From: Elysia marginata
Taxonomy: Eukaryota > Mollusca > Gastropoda > Plakobranchidae
Direction of reading: 5' to 3'
Assembly (NCBI GenBank): GCA_019649035.1
Contig: BMAT01006179.1
Coordinates: forward strand, 283,687-347,686
DNA length: 64,000 bases
The notes below the pieces were generated by a model, which did not search any database, was not told the origin of the DNA, and saw only the letters and a program-made list of their open reading frames with translations. A program made the position numbers and the translations under genes. This document shows, piece after piece, positions 35,457 through 46,812 of the stretch; position 1 is the first letter of the stretch, and the number at the start of each line of letters is the position of its first letter.

Positions 35457-38400
35457 NNNNNNNNNNNNNNNNNNNNNNNNNNNNNNNNNNNNNNNNNNNN
35501 NNNNNNNNNNNNNNNNNNNNNNNNNNNNNNNNNNNNNNNNNNNNNNNNNNNNNNNNNNNNNNNNNNNNNNNNNNNNNNNNNNNNNNNNAAAAAAAAAAAA
35601 AAAAAAAAAAACCTTTTGATATTCAAATCTCACCAACATGTCCATTCCCCCAACTGCCATAGGCTTGTTATAAAGTGAAGGATCATCTCTCATTTCAACA
35701 GCTGCATAAAATGCATCCATGTCCACATGAACTATAGTGTGAGACAAATCCCTCTCGTCTTCTAACATAGCCAAAGTTCTGTCTGCCTATACAATTTGCA
35801 GTAAATTCAACAATGTTCATGTTTAAAAATTATAGCATTCTTAGATTCCTTTGCACTTACAAGGCTGGGTATATCTATTTATAAAATATTTAATGTGTTT
35901 CATTTTTTTGGGAAATTAATTTACTAAATAAAATGTAAGTTTTGAGTAGAGACAAATTACAAAGCACCAATGAATTTCATGCGCTATTAATTTAATCAGA
36001 AAAAATAGTATGTTTGAAAATAAGTTTGAGTAGAAAAATATAAATGCCAAAAAAAAAAAAACCCTTTGAGAACAAAATCTTATCAAGAGGAACTAACTAA
36101 ATTTGGTATAAAATTGTTTTCTTTTTCCTCAGACAAAATAAGAGTATTTGCACCAACCCTTAAAATTCACAGTGATTGATTTCAAATTATATAAACGAGG
36201 AATAAATGCATGTTTGTACAAATCTCAACAGTTTAGGACATCCCCACTCTGATCTTGAATAAATGTGAATCATTATGGTTCATCCATTGATTTGACTGAC
36301 TTAGGGGTCATAAATATAATTTACCACTTAACATCTCGTACAGTCAACTCCTTATATCACAAATCTTTTTCCCTGAATTTTGGCTAAACACACACCGTAA
36401 AATAATTTCAGTTTTTCTTTCTTTTAAAGTATGAGGTAACAAAAACAGTGACTCTAGCTTCATGCTTTTAACACAAACAAATTTAGCATTAGCGAAAGGC
36501 TTTTTAGGGCAATACCCATACAAGCTTGAAGACTTAAAGGTATATTTTTTTAAATGATAAATGCATAGTATGTAAACTTTGATAACTTAGATAAGTATTT
36601 TACACTAACTAATCTTAGTGTCTGTGATGCAAACCCATAACACACTGGAAAGGAACTGTATCACTCAGTCAAGAAAATGTCTCTTGAAACCAAAATTGAC
36701 AATTTAGGTAAAAAAAAATGTACCTAACAATATAAAACTAATCTGAGAAGAAAAAAAGGGGTTTTAATTAAATAGTAGTTAATAGTAGTTAGTACATATT
36801 AATTGTAAAAAATTTTTAAACTGTTTACCTCTTGCTCTGCTGCCAACAGTTGAGCTTGGGAAATTTTGGATATTTTCACCTGCTGCTCTTTAATTCGTAC
36901 TTCCAGTTGCTCCTCTTTTTTCTTTTCATTCTCAAAGAATTTGGAATCTGGAATAAAAAACAATATTATACATGCAAATCACTTAAAAATAAGCCAATAA
37001 ACTAAGCTAACAGCGGCTGAACTGCATCTTGATACAGTAATAGAATCTATAATTTGAATTTTTATAATCAACCACAGATATATATACAGCAACTTAAATC
37101 ATTTGCTTATTTTATATTACAACAAATACATGTGGATATTTCCGATTCTTAGGTTAAAAGATTTTGAAAAAAAAAAGGTCCAAAATAATGCACAAAAATA
37201 CATGTAATTAAATTAAGGGTTTTAAAATTAAAGAGAAGCTAAAATTGTGTACAGAAAAAAAACCAGGATGCGGGATACGCTAGGAAAGTTGTTAAAAAGT
37301 CTTTATAGAGGGGAAGCAGAATCAACACTAGTTCTGGATCTTGCTTTGCTTTGCTAAAGAAATATGATTGACAAATTTAAGCTGCTAGAATATACAGAAA
37401 AGGTCATTGCCCTTTAAATGACCTTTACAGCTTTATACTTTAAGACAAAAGTGAAAGTCATGAAAAGTGCACAACTAGACGAATATGTACTACAGGTTAA
37501 GCAGTATGTTAATTTGTATTTTTTACTACCATTTCTACACACAGAGACAAACTCATAAGTTGGTCAGCCATCACAGAATGCAATCTAAATAAAGAAAAAA
37601 TCTTAATAAAAGTTAATTAAAAAACAAAGGGATAGCTTAATATAAGACCAGTTAATTGGCACTTGACTTAAGTTCAGTTGAAAACAAGTAAATAGAGCAT
37701 GTATTATTATAAGACCTCCAATCAATTCAAACACTTTCTCTCTCTATCTCTTAGAACTGTTTTCAAAGTGTGAAAGTGCTCATCTACTAAATGAAGCAAG
37801 TGGGGGTTATTTTGTTGATAAACATATGAGAAGCAATCATTTATGATCTTTTTTTCTTTAATATTAATATGTAAAAGATCAACAGTATGAATATAACAGA
37901 AAAAAAATGGAAAATCTACAACACCACCAAAAAAACTTGCATCTTTCCTTGAGTGGATTTAAGTTTAAAAAATCTTTTAATTTGAATGCTACTAATTAGA
38001 ACAACCCTGAATATTGTAGCATTAAAATTTGGAGCCATTCTAATACAGCCGGACCCGCTTAATCGGGAAATTTCGGGAGAAGGCATCTTTTCCCGATTAT
38101 CCGGGTTTTCCCGATTTTCCGGGTCTTTGCATTTTTTACTAAAAATTGGACCTCTCGTGGAAATAAATGTAAAACTCAGGCAGAGAGAGAGAGAGAGAGA
38201 GAGAACAGAGAGAGACAGACAGAGTAAGAGAGAGACGGGAGGAAGACATGGAGACATAGTCAGAGAGAGAGAAGTTAAAAGACGGAGGAGAGAAGGAAGA
38301 GTGTTTGTGGGTGTCAAGTGGAAAGAGTCTACATACACGCAGAGGTCAACATTTTACAACTTTACAAAACAAACACAAAAAATAGTGCTCTTTCTTAAAA

Positions 38401-39405
38401 ACCCACTTTGTTTGCACCATGTCTGGCGCGTGTCTACCATCTGCCAGATTACCCATTAGATCAAACACAGCTTGACCAATGTCTACCTGGAATGAACTGA
38501 CCCGTGAGACCGTCGCGTGGCAGTTAGACTTCTCGACGCCCCTCCCAAGCATCTTGCTAAACATCGCCTAAGCACAGAACAAACATTTATCGTAACTTCA
38601 GTGACCATGCTTTTAAATTCTCAACTTTATTCCAAAAGCTATTTTCCTCGAGTAACTTGATAAAAAAAAAACAAGAAGGACAAAACTTTTGTCCTGCATT
38701 ACAACCGACAGAATCGCGACCTTTTGTCACAGCCTCAAATGCACATGACAGCATACCATGTGCTAGCTTTGGAAATAAAATGGCTTGAGTATGCTTAGCT
38801 CAAACCTAAAAAATGTTTCTCATGTGTCATGTAACTTACACAGCCCATTACCTTACTTTGGCCGACAAAAAAAATTCAGAATCTGTTTCAATAAGAAAGT
38901 TTCAATGGCTTGAAATACATTGAACTGACAAAACAGGGTCTTACTTCCTGTTGTAAAGTTTGTTTGACAAAACTTGAGTCATTATACATGACATCTTTTT
39001 CTTCTGATTTTGGTGAAAAGACTGGAGGAAAGACTATCACTGAAAATAAGTTAAAACATACAATATTTTGTCAACAAGAATTGATTCTGAAATTTTGGCC
39101 TTCATAGACTAATCACAACAAAATTTTGAGTGGCATTTGAATTTTTCACTAAGTAAAACTAATTATGACCCAACACATGAAGGCCTTCTTTAAATGTTTA
39201 ACATTTTGCATAAAAAATTAAAACTAACATACCTACCTTTTGATGCTTCATAAATAATCTGATTGATTTTTTCCTTGTCAAGACCTTCCATGCCTGCTTT
39301 GTTGTCATTTAAAGCCATTCGGCTAATCATATTACAGCTTGAACTACTTTGACCTGAAGATTTAGGTCCATGCTGTTGATTTGGACCATCTGTTGCTTGC
39401 TCCAT
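23599..39405 (-). CDS. POLK: DNA polymerase kappa (Y-family translesion polymerase), complete, 10 coding exons
   Basis: Coding exons on the minus strand are 39405-39237, 36947-36829, 35786-35634, 34589-34028, 32817-32693, 30862-30696, 30493-30364, 29127-28956, 27562-26686 and 23686-23599. They join in frame to 2562 nt and 853 residues (human is 870). Residues 1-96 hold [19 protein letters not shown] and the charged helices of the kappa-specific N-clasp. The palm motif [15 protein letters not shown] gives Asp118, and MSLDEAY gives Asp209/Glu210, the expected catalytic acidic triad. [18 protein letters not shown] marks the fingers, [10 protein letters not shown] the thumb helix-hairpin-helix, and [15 protein letters not shown] the little finger. 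The tail is acidic and Ser-rich, with a single UBZ4 ubiquitin-binding zinc finger (C773, C776, H791, C795; human has two) and a C-terminal PIP box. The enzyme extends primers past bulky minor-groove lesions in the nucleus. The start was chosen at MEQATDG because the upstream frame has no ATG. Gap 35457-35588 lies in intron 3 and does not break coding sequence. Confidence 0.95.
24120..25176. mobile_element. pogo/Tigger-like DNA transposon, 1053 bp, with perfect 23-bp terminal inverted repeats
   Basis: Perfect inverted ends lie at 24122-24144 (CAGTAGTATCCGGTTAAACG...) and 25152-25174, flanked by TA on both sides. Subterminal copies of a TAAACGCA motif occur near both ends. The CAGTNG start and TA duplication fit the pogo/Tigger branch of Tc1/mariner. 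The longest internal frame (minus, 24749-24270, 159 codons) has a short basic run (ATKRKKQR) but no DDE core that I can recognise, so it is probably non-autonomous. It lies in the last intron of POLK, between the long exon 9 and the PIP-box exon. Perfect ends suggest relatively recent movement (inference). Confidence 0.85.
26410..26463. mobile_element. Solo right end of family 3 element
   Basis: TATCAGACTTCAATTTTGG followed by ATTTCCACTGTA closely matches the right terminus of the element ending at 21597. No left end was found, so this is a truncated remnant in the last POLK intron. Confidence 0.5.
28390..28785 (+). mobile_element. Dispersed ~400-bp repeat, family 5, in POLK intron 8
   Basis: Same block order as 8270-8665, ending GGTGGTCAGCAAGGCAGGTT TGAGTGTAT. 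Confidence 0.6.
29722..30140 (-). pseudogene. Unidentified coding-like segment in POLK intron 7
   Basis: A minus-strand frame runs about 140 codons with a single [23 protein letters not shown], the stop after PYSAS, then [58 protein letters not shown] and an acidic [15 protein letters not shown]. The base composition is higher in GC than the surrounding intron. I do not recognise the family. It could be a retropseudogene fragment, a transposon gene remnant, or, less likely, an alternative exon. Confidence 0.4.
31200..31473 (-). repeat. tRNA-derived SINE family C with perfect 13-bp target-site duplication
   Basis: On the minus strand the head reads TAGCTCAGTTGG (A box) then GGTTCGAAAC (B box), followed by the core GTGTCAGTATAATGTGACTG (complement at 31334-31358). 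TATACGAGGGGGG at 31200-31212 and again at 31461-31473 is a perfect direct duplication. The element lies in POLK intron 5. The head is not a functional tRNA. Confidence 0.9.
32228..32450 (-). mobile_element. Family 5 repeat, inverted copy, in POLK intron 5
   Basis: It reads AGTCAAACCTGCCTAACTGA then CCACATGTATTGGTGACCAC, the reverse complement of the right end at 28785, and continues through a GATGTCCTCCATG block also present at 8270-8665. The AGTCAAACCTGCCTAACTGA start is typical of Tigger-like ends. Confidence 0.6.
32821..32936. repeat. Tandem duplication of 58 bp next to the POLK exon 5 acceptor
   Basis: TAAAGTAATGGGCAAAGAAA begins 32821-32878 and repeats at 32879-32936 with one substitution (A to G). 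The duplication abuts the acceptor at 32818-32820, so the intron's 3' pyrimidine-rich segment is doubled. Confidence 0.9.
32998..33172 (-). mobile_element. Pogo-like MITE, family 2, in POLK intron 4
   Basis: Imperfect inverted ends (AGCGGAATCCTGTTAAGAT and TCATCTTGACATGATTCTAC TG) enclose CAGTAACATTATAAG, the complement of the centre of the element at 15562. TA follows the right end. Confidence 0.65.
35420..35611. repeat. (GA)n, assembly gap, then poly-A in POLK intron 3
   Basis: GA units reach an N run (35457-35588) that is followed by a 23-nt A run. The gap stops about 45 bp from the exon 3 donor and leaves coding sequence intact. Confidence 0.95.
38180..38275. repeat. (GA)n-rich microsatellite in POLK intron 1
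   Basis: GAGAGA units with ACAGAC interruptions. Just left (38045-38130), ACAGCCGGACCCGCTTAATC and repeated CCCGATT(A/T)TCCGGG motifs look like another pogo-like end. Confidence 0.8.
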
Positions 39406-39502
39406 TATAATGCTATGATTTAATGTGCTGTTTACTGAACTCAAACACAATTAGTCCTCGGGATGAAATCATACACCCAATCCTCAAAATGATGTTTTTA
39501 TC
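39406..39502 (-). promoter_or_regulatory. POLK 5' UTR segment with an upstream ORF
   Basis: An acceptor (AATTTCAG, ends 39503) places the start of this exon at 39502, so the gene has an upstream non-coding exon that I could not locate. Between it and the main ATG is a complete 19-codon upstream ORF (ATG at 39472-39470, TAG at 39415-39413). It is in another frame and ends 7 nt before the POLK start. Such a uORF would be expected to lower translation of the main frame (general knowledge; not shown by sequence alone). Confidence 0.6.
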
Positions 39503-41689
39503 CTGAAATTAAAAAAAAAATACAGTTAATAAATAATGTAGCAGTTACAACTAAGTTACTAACACTTACAATATTTGATTAGTTCAACAGTCCAATTATT
39601 AGCTGGTAATGATATGACCAACATGAAAAAAACGAGCTCCAGCTTATAATATAAAATTTAAATTAAAATCTGTGCAGTAGGCTACATACTGTTTAATTTC
39701 TAGGGGTTTTTTTTCACTTGGGCGTCCATTTTGGCAGTCTAGGGACTCTGTAGGCAGTGTAGCCGATATCAAGATTAGCAGCAGGATATTTGTTTTATTC
39801 TATACTTCCTCATTTTCACATCAATAGTGTTTGTACAGACGAAAGTAAACCTTGGTTAAATATACATGCAATATTAAAGTCAGTGGTACTGGGCCCTTAT
39901 TTTGCTTTCAGCAAGGTTTCAAAATCAAGATTCAGATATTTATAATGAAATAGACGAATAATATTAATATAGGCTTACATAGGTACCTTGTACAGATAAT
40001 GTCCTACTGATGTTTCTATCTCTAAGGCCGAGACAGAGCTCTCTTTCGCAAGTTTTTATTTGTTTATAATTAATAAAACCAAATTATTTGCTTACATCTG
40101 CCTTATTGCATGCAAACTAAATCAATCTAGATTAATAATTAATTGCAGTGCATTGACATAGATCTATAATGTATTTTCTGAGCTAAGAAAAGTAAAAAAT
40201 TGCATAAAAAGTCATAAAACTTCTAATGATTTTAAATATGTAGAGAAAAATTAAAAGTCCACAAACCCAACCGATTTAGAGTAGTTGCGAATAATTTTTT
40301 AGGTTTCTATGCAACTTCTGCGGAATTACAACTGTTTGCACATCTGACAATCAAAGGGTGTGAGTTTCTGTTTAGTTGACACAATTTCTGACTTTTAAAA
40401 GAAAGGATTTGGCCGTAAAGGTTCTCGAGCATACTTATGGTTCTTTAGGCTAAGACCATCGGACAGAATGACACTCCATAAAGTTAAGCTTCTAAGAGTT
40501 AGACTTGTTAAGCACATTTGTGGCTGCAGTTTCTGTGTCTCACAAGATGTGGCAAGACTTACAGGAATACAGTAAAACTAAAAGTCATCTTGATGAGCCA
40601 GAGGCCCATCAATAGTCTTCATCCGGATCCCCATCTACTTCAGTACTTGTCTTGTGGGGATCAAAGAGCTGGCTTGACAGGGAAATCGATGCAGAATTTG
40701 TATCTTTGTAGTAGCTTGTCGACTTGGTTTTTGACTGAGTTAATACTTGGGGCCGTAAGAGTGATTTTGGGGAGGCTATTTCATGTCTTAACTATTCTAA
40801 GACTAAAAAGTTTTTTTCTGATATCTAGGTGTCAGTTCTGTTAAAGTTTGTAGCAATAACCTCTTGTATTTGTATAATGTAAGACAGTCTTCAACATTAA
40901 CATTACAGAAACCGTAAGCTTGTTAGTTTGTATGCTTTTATCAAATCTCCACGAAGTCTTCCATACATTAAGCTTGAGGGGTCTAGGGCATCTGGTCTAC
41001 ACATATTCGATATATAGAATTATAAAATATGTTGCCTGTCGTTGAACATTTTCTATTAATATTCATTATATTGCGTCAGTTTACTTTTAGTGATTGGGGA
41101 CCATGTGATACACAAATCCTGTACTGCAATATGTGAGCCCACCAGGCTTTAGAAAAGAGTCATTTGCAGAGGTTTTTAGATACAGTCAAAATTATACCGT
41201 CTGATCAGTCCCACAACTGTTGGCTTTATTTACTGTTTTTATGCAGTGCTTGCTAAATTTTAGAATACATGGTCCTTGTACTTAGAAACCTTTTTTGTAA
41301 TGGGTATTTTCTAGCTCCACCTCACTGTTTTTGTCTCTTATTGTATATAACGATGATTATTTTTGCCAAAATGTAAAACTTTGCATTTGGTTGCATTTAA
41401 ACGTAATTGCAATTTATTTGACCACTTGGTCTACAGTTAGATGGGTCAGATTTCTTGCCCTTTTTTTTCATAAATGGGGCTTACTTTTGCAATTTTCCAT
41501 TCGTTAGGGACAGTTTGCTCGCTGAGTGACGTTTTGAAGTTTGCTTAGCTCATGAATCATCCCTCACGTTTCTCCACAAAGGCACAATGTTGTGTATTGT
41601 CAGTAATTTCCAGCCACATTCCTTCTGTACTTTTACCTGTTAATGACGTATCCCAGTCTTTTTTGCCAAGTTGATTCTAGATTTAAGCT

Positions 41690-41722
41690 TAGATTTAGAT
41701 CTAGATCTAGATCTAGATCTAT
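41690..41722. repeat. (AGATCT)n-type palindromic tract
   Basis: TTAGATCTAGATCTAGATCT is one of several TCTAGATC-rich tracts (also 6020-6170, 6360-6420, 22560-22600). Confidence 0.8.
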
Positions 41723-42327
41723 TCTGTCCCACGGTCTAGAATGAGTAGAATACTAGAATCTAAGCTTACTAAAAAGTATCACTGATCTAACCAAAAGAAG
41801 AGAAAGCGAAAGTAGGCCCAAGTCAGTCAGATTCCCGCGGGACTCTTCCACAGGAAGAGGCAGAGGCACCCGTGAACTCGAAGTGCGGGCCGACAGAGAA
41901 AATACTTTCCGAGGCTGTATTTTACGAGTTCGCTTTTAGCCGCTTTTGGCGGCGGAAAGTATCAGCTCGACCCCACATAGAGAGCGCTGTTTTACCCGGC
42001 GGTTTATAAGCAGGCCGAGCTTCGTTCACGTAGGTTACAGTGTTTTTTTTTTTACAGTCAGATCTATTGAAGGCAGTCTACACAATGGACTCGTCGTCCC
42101 ACGAGGATTTTTTTTCAAACGGACAGTCTATTACCTAACTAAATTAATAAGGCCGAAACGTAGATTTGGAGTTCACGATATCAACAAAGCGCGGGCATGT
42201 GACGGAGAATATCATAATTTGTTCACAAAATTGAAGTGCTACCTCCATAGGTTTTATGCGGGGCTACCACTAACATTGGAAGCCTCGGTTTTATGCCTAC
42301 ATGAGGATGGATTTGGTTATTATTTTC

Positions 42328-42462
42328 ATCATAATCACCATCGTCGTCGCCACCCCCATCATCGTCATGGTCATTATAGTTATAATAATAATAATAATCA
42401 TCATCATCATCGTCAGCATCATCATTATCATCATCATCATCATCATTATCATTGTCATGTTA
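42328..42462. repeat. (ATC)n/(ATA)n imperfect microsatellite
   Basis: Imperfect ATC, ATT and ATA units. They translate as poly-His/Asn or poly-Ile in the spurious frames. Confidence 0.9.
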
Positions 42463-43151
42463 GAATGTGACATGTATTTTATTATTTAAATGTTGACTCG
42501 TATACCTAAAAAAAAAAAAACGTTCATTTCTTGCCATGTTTATACATGTAAATACTTATGGTAATGTAGGTGAGTCTAGGGGCTCATGAGAAATTAGGCA
42601 CTTAAAGCTCACGGCTGTGCAACAACTCGTAGTCTAAGGCTAAATCTAGGCCGTGAGCGGATTTGAACACAGTTCGAGAGCTGACAAGGCGAGAGGATGC
42701 TCGATCTGGGTCAGTCAATTACCAGCGCTTGTAGCGAAGAGTCTTCTAAGTACGAAGTAGGGAATTTTATTATTCTACTTTATGTAATGGTTAGTCAATC
42801 CGTAGTGATTGCTAACACAATATTTATCGTCTGTTTGAATTTTAATTTCCCTAGAAGCAGAGAAGTTACTCGCTTAAATTTTCAGAATCAGCGGCAGGTT
42901 TAAATATTGTTTTAATGAAAGTTTGTATCAGTAGTTTATTTAGAGTTTATCAATCTGAGTCTACAGACTGTTCAGTATTTGAATTTGAGCCCCAGATTGC
43001 ATTAAGAAATATATTTGCATAATGTATTCATACCTCTCGATTGACCTGTTCCTTTATATCAACTTCATGTTGAATTATATATATAATAAAAAAGCAAGAT
43101 GAACGTTACCACAGTCTTTTGCCTCCTGATCTATATCCTACATCGTGTAAA

Positions 43152-43186
43152 TCATCATCATCATCATTAACATCATATTTATCATT

Positions 43187-43226
<40 letters not shown>

Positions 43227-43388
43227 CCATCAACTCATTGTCATCATCATCATCATGATTATCTTCATAGTCATAATCATCATTAACATCATATTTATAC
43301 TTATCATCATCATCATCATCATCATCACCATCAACTCATTGTCATCAGCATCATCATTACCTTCATAATCATAATCATCATTATGAAA
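43152..43388. repeat. ATC-rich satellite with a ~100-116 bp higher-order unit
   Basis: (ATC)n runs alternate with fixed blocks ATTAACATCATATTTAT and CACCATCAACTCATTGTCAT, each present twice. Left blocks are 116 bp apart and right blocks 101 bp apart; the difference equals five ATC units. Confidence 0.85.
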
Positions 43389-43783
43389 GGTGCATTAAAA
43401 CACCAAGATGATAGTTATTATTAGACTCATCACTATGAGTATGAAGCATGTGAATTGAAATCATAAAGAAAATTAAAATGAACGGAAAAAGCTTACATGC
43501 AATAAAATGAGTAACAATATTCCACGATGTGTCAAATACTACATTTCTGTTAGCATGAAGTTTGTCGCGTTTTGTCCCAAATAAGAGTTCTTATGAAAAC
43601 AGATGAAATCAGCTCGTCAATGTTCATCTTGCGAGAGCAGTCAACTTGCGAAGTCAAAACAGAAACTGGAATAAAGTACCGTCCTATACACGTGTAATAC
43701 GTGTTCAATTTAGATCGCAATCGGCGGCGAACAGCCTTGGAAAGAATGTAGTTTGACTTACTTGACTTAGGGCCTTTCGCATC

Positions 43784-44735
43784 TCAGTGCTCCGACTGGG
43801 ACGCCTCGGCTGCTTCTCGAATCCTCGCTGTACGCTTGGTCCACTCGTCTCTCTGCTGTGCTATAGATCTCAGGTGCTCTAGATTGTGGCTGCTTTTCAG
43901 TTGCAAGTTGCTGGTTATGATTCGGGAAAGGTCTCGGTTGAGGACGACAGGGAGTGTTGTTAGTGGACGTCCTTTGAATTTGCTGCCTTCCGTCACGAAA
44001 TATCCGCTTATTGCTTGATTAGCGGGAATTTGGCTGTCTCGTCTCAATATATGACCGAAAAGGCGCCACCGACTTTCAAGAATAAATATTGAGAGAGGGC
44101 GTTCATTGCACTTATTGTACAGAGATGAATTTGTTATTTTCACGGGGTACTTGATGTTGAGTACTTTCTTTAGTTGTTTTCTATGCAACGCATTAAGTCT
44201 TTCTTCTTGTGATTGTGTAGGTGCCCATGTTCCGCAGTTATAGGTAAGAACTGACTTCACCAGTGCTTTATAGAGTTTGAGTTTTGTATTTTTTGTGATT
44301 TTGTCTCCTTTTAACCAGACGTTTTTCAGTTTTACTAGAGCTGCTGAGGAGAGTTGCCTGCGTCTTTCTATATCCTCTTGGTCTCCAATCAGGGTGCCGA
44401 CCTTTTTGGTGGTTTGCCAGTTTGTCTCCCCTCTTGAAAGATTTGTAAATTCTGTCTTGTCTACGTTCACTTGCAGATTGTATTTTTCAAAAACTTTACC
44501 TACTTCTTCTATGTCTATGTCCTGAAAAACAACGAAGTCGACTGCGTACGCTATCTCTCTTGGCAACACTTTTTCAAATGGAGTCGAAGGTTTGGACAGG
44601 ACTGTTCTTACTTCTTTAACTGAAAAGAAACCTTTCTTCAGCAACTTCGGCACCCCGCAAGGGGATAGCCTCAGTCCCGTCATGTTCACAATCTACCTGC
44701 AACACGCTCTTAAAGAAGTAAGACCAGTCCTGCCC
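43784..44735 (-). mobile_element. Non-LTR retrotransposon (LINE) reverse-transcriptase fragment with 5' inversion
   Basis: The minus strand from about 44620 to 43784 encodes the C-terminal part of a LINE reverse transcriptase: IAYAVDFVVF (the YADD box with the third position changed to V), NVDKTEF, LYKALVKSVLTYNCGTW, LHRKQLKKVLNIKYP, WRLFGHILRRD. The adjoining segment 44628-44735 reads on the opposite strand: FSNFGTPQGDSLSP then VMFTIYLQHALKEVRPVLP, the RT block that should immediately precede it. About 25 bp (KEVR-VL region) is present in both halves. The endonuclease and upstream RT are missing, so the copy is dead. The clade was not determined. Confidence 0.85.
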
Positions 44736-44739
44736 ATGT

Positions 44740-46555
44740 AGTTTGGATTCTGAAAAATGCGACGGCCCCATTTCTTGCTGCCACGTGCGGAAGTACAGCT
44801 TTGTCTATGTGCGCCGCAACGGTTTTCATAACAGGTTTTTTTCAAATTTCATTGCCTCGCCCTCGGGCAGCGCGCGAACGGCCTCGGAAATTATTCTCTC
44901 TGAGGTCGCCCTTAGGTTAGTAGAAATAAGCTCTGAAAGGAAATCTCTGCACTCTGCAGCACAATTTATTCCTTGTGGCTTTCATAGCATTAGGTCAGAT
45001 TACTGAGATTGGTTTGAAAAACAACGTTAGAACATGGAAATCGAAATCCTACTATCTGCAAATGACGTCTACGCCATTCATTAACACTCAAGAGTAAAAT
45101 ATCATTATGGACAGTTTTGCACCAAACCTATTCATGTTGCATATCGTTGGAAAGGTCTTAAGAATTCACAATGAAATATGATATTTGCCAAGTAATTTAA
45201 TTGCATTCACATGAGTAACTAAAAAAAAAAAAAAACCCACCAAAGTCACTGGTACTGCAACTCTTTTAAAACTGTTATCAGAACCTAGTCTAGTTGCATA
45301 ATCCTTAAACGAGTTAAAAAAAAACAATAGGAAATACAACTTGCAAAGCAGAATGATAATATCATACCGATATGCTATTCGGAATCTTACTATCCGTATA
45401 TTCACAATATGCCCTTCCTTGAAAAATAAGAGCAAAATACCATCATAAATTTTTTTTTTTGCACCAAACATGTGCAAGTAGCATATCAATGCAAATATCT
45501 CAAAAAGTTTTAATGACTAATGATGTTTGAAAGGTTCTTCTGCTCGTAATTTCTTTTTTTTTTTTTTAAAAGGGAAAAACCCACCATTAATCACAGTAAT
45601 ATGATATTTTCCCAGATAATGACATCAGTACCCAGAGCCTTCTATAGTTGCGTATCCTTTATTCAAAAGGCAAAAAATACACAAGCAGAATGATAATAAT
45701 ATAGGGATATGCAATAACCTCCTATGTTAAGTAAATCTGGAACGCAATCATAGAAAAATAGTATACGATCTCAAGCTCTCCCCTCTACAGTCACATCCAC
45801 AGAAACATTATTTCAGCCTTCTTTCAATATTCCTTCTAATGACATTTCTGGTATATTTGAACAGTCGATGCTCTACAGCCAGTGCACATTGAACAGGCTT
45901 TTTCAAAAGTTAAGTCAAATGGCCAGGCTGGTCGATCAAAAAGGAAATTCCTATCTATCAGTAGTTGCTGCTCCAACAGGGTGCAAACTTATTGGAGTAT
46001 TTGGGACAACATGATAGAACACTTTGCTATGTTCCATGGGCTACAACTTCAGCAAGAGGTGTCTATTCAGGATCCCGAAGAAGTCCATATCTGTCAAATA
46101 GTGTACCGGTATAGGGATAAATTCTGATCTTAAATAATTTGAAAAGATCATTGCTGTCCACAGAGATGCCGCTTGCTGCGGTGACATGCGCTACGAAGTG
46201 CAATAGCAGGTGGTGATCAACAGGGATTGATTCGCCATGACTTTAAGCTTTTCTTTGTTTTCATAGTTGTGACCTGGCCTTATATTTTAAAGGAATAATC
46301 CTACACAGCGGTCCAAACAATTCCTCCTTTTGAGCATTTTTTTGGGTCACAGACTCTTCAAATGTAGCCACTGTTGTAATACTTCGTTATACCAAAGGGC
46401 CTATAGCGATCAAGGTGTTAGGTGACCTCAGTGTTTTTGTTGTCGCAGGATTATCATGACTCTGTGCTCTTTGCTATGCTTGCTATGCTCACATGTCAAT
46501 TGTCATGCTGTGCGTTGGTAAATTTTTTGCACAACGCAGTTAAACAAGGAGGCAT
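44740..46555. other. Intergenic, unidentified
   Basis: A GC-rich patch at 44740-45000 follows the inverted LINE end. Otherwise AT-rich, with A runs and paired CAATATGC/TATGCAA-type motifs around 45100-45720. The 81-codon frame at 45882-46127 looks moderately protein-like (ending QLQQEVSIQDPEEVHICQIV) but I do not recognise it. Confidence 0.45.
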
Positions 46556-46559
46556 TGAT

Positions 46560-46812
46560 AGCAGAGACAGAGAGAGAGGGAAAGACACGGAGAGACAGAG
46601 AAGAGAAAAAAAAGGCAGACAGAGACATATGGACAATCAAAGACAGAGATACAGAAAGAGAGAGGGAGAGAGAGAGAGAGAGATACAGAAAGAGAGAGGG
46701 AGAGAGAGAGAGAGAGATACAGANNNNNNNNNNNNNNNNNNNNNNNNNNNNNNNNNNNNNNNNNNNNNNNNNNNNNNNNNNCAGAGAGAGAGAGAGAGAG
46801 AGGGGGGAGGGG
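46560..46812. repeat. (GA)n-rich microsatellite with assembly gap
   Basis: A GATACAGAAAGAGAGAGGGA unit repeats in tandem before an N run (46724-46781), and GA units continue after it. Confidence 0.92.

Larger units (their letters stand above)
39503..43140. other. Intergenic upstream of POLK
   Basis: It should contain the POLK promoter and non-coding first exon, which I could not place. 41830-42250 is GC-richer (including CCGCTTTTGGCGGCGG) and could be a CpG-type promoter or old element. The 174-codon frame there starts at TTG, runs into the ATC repeat and is not credible as a gene. Confidence 0.45.

Noticed and set aside
39190-39450. POLK start at 39450
   Set aside because: That codon is TTG; the first in-frame ATG is at 39405.
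41946-42470. 174-codon His/Asn-rich frame
   Set aside because: It begins at TTG rather than ATG, its C-terminal half is the ATC microsatellite, and no family is recognisable.
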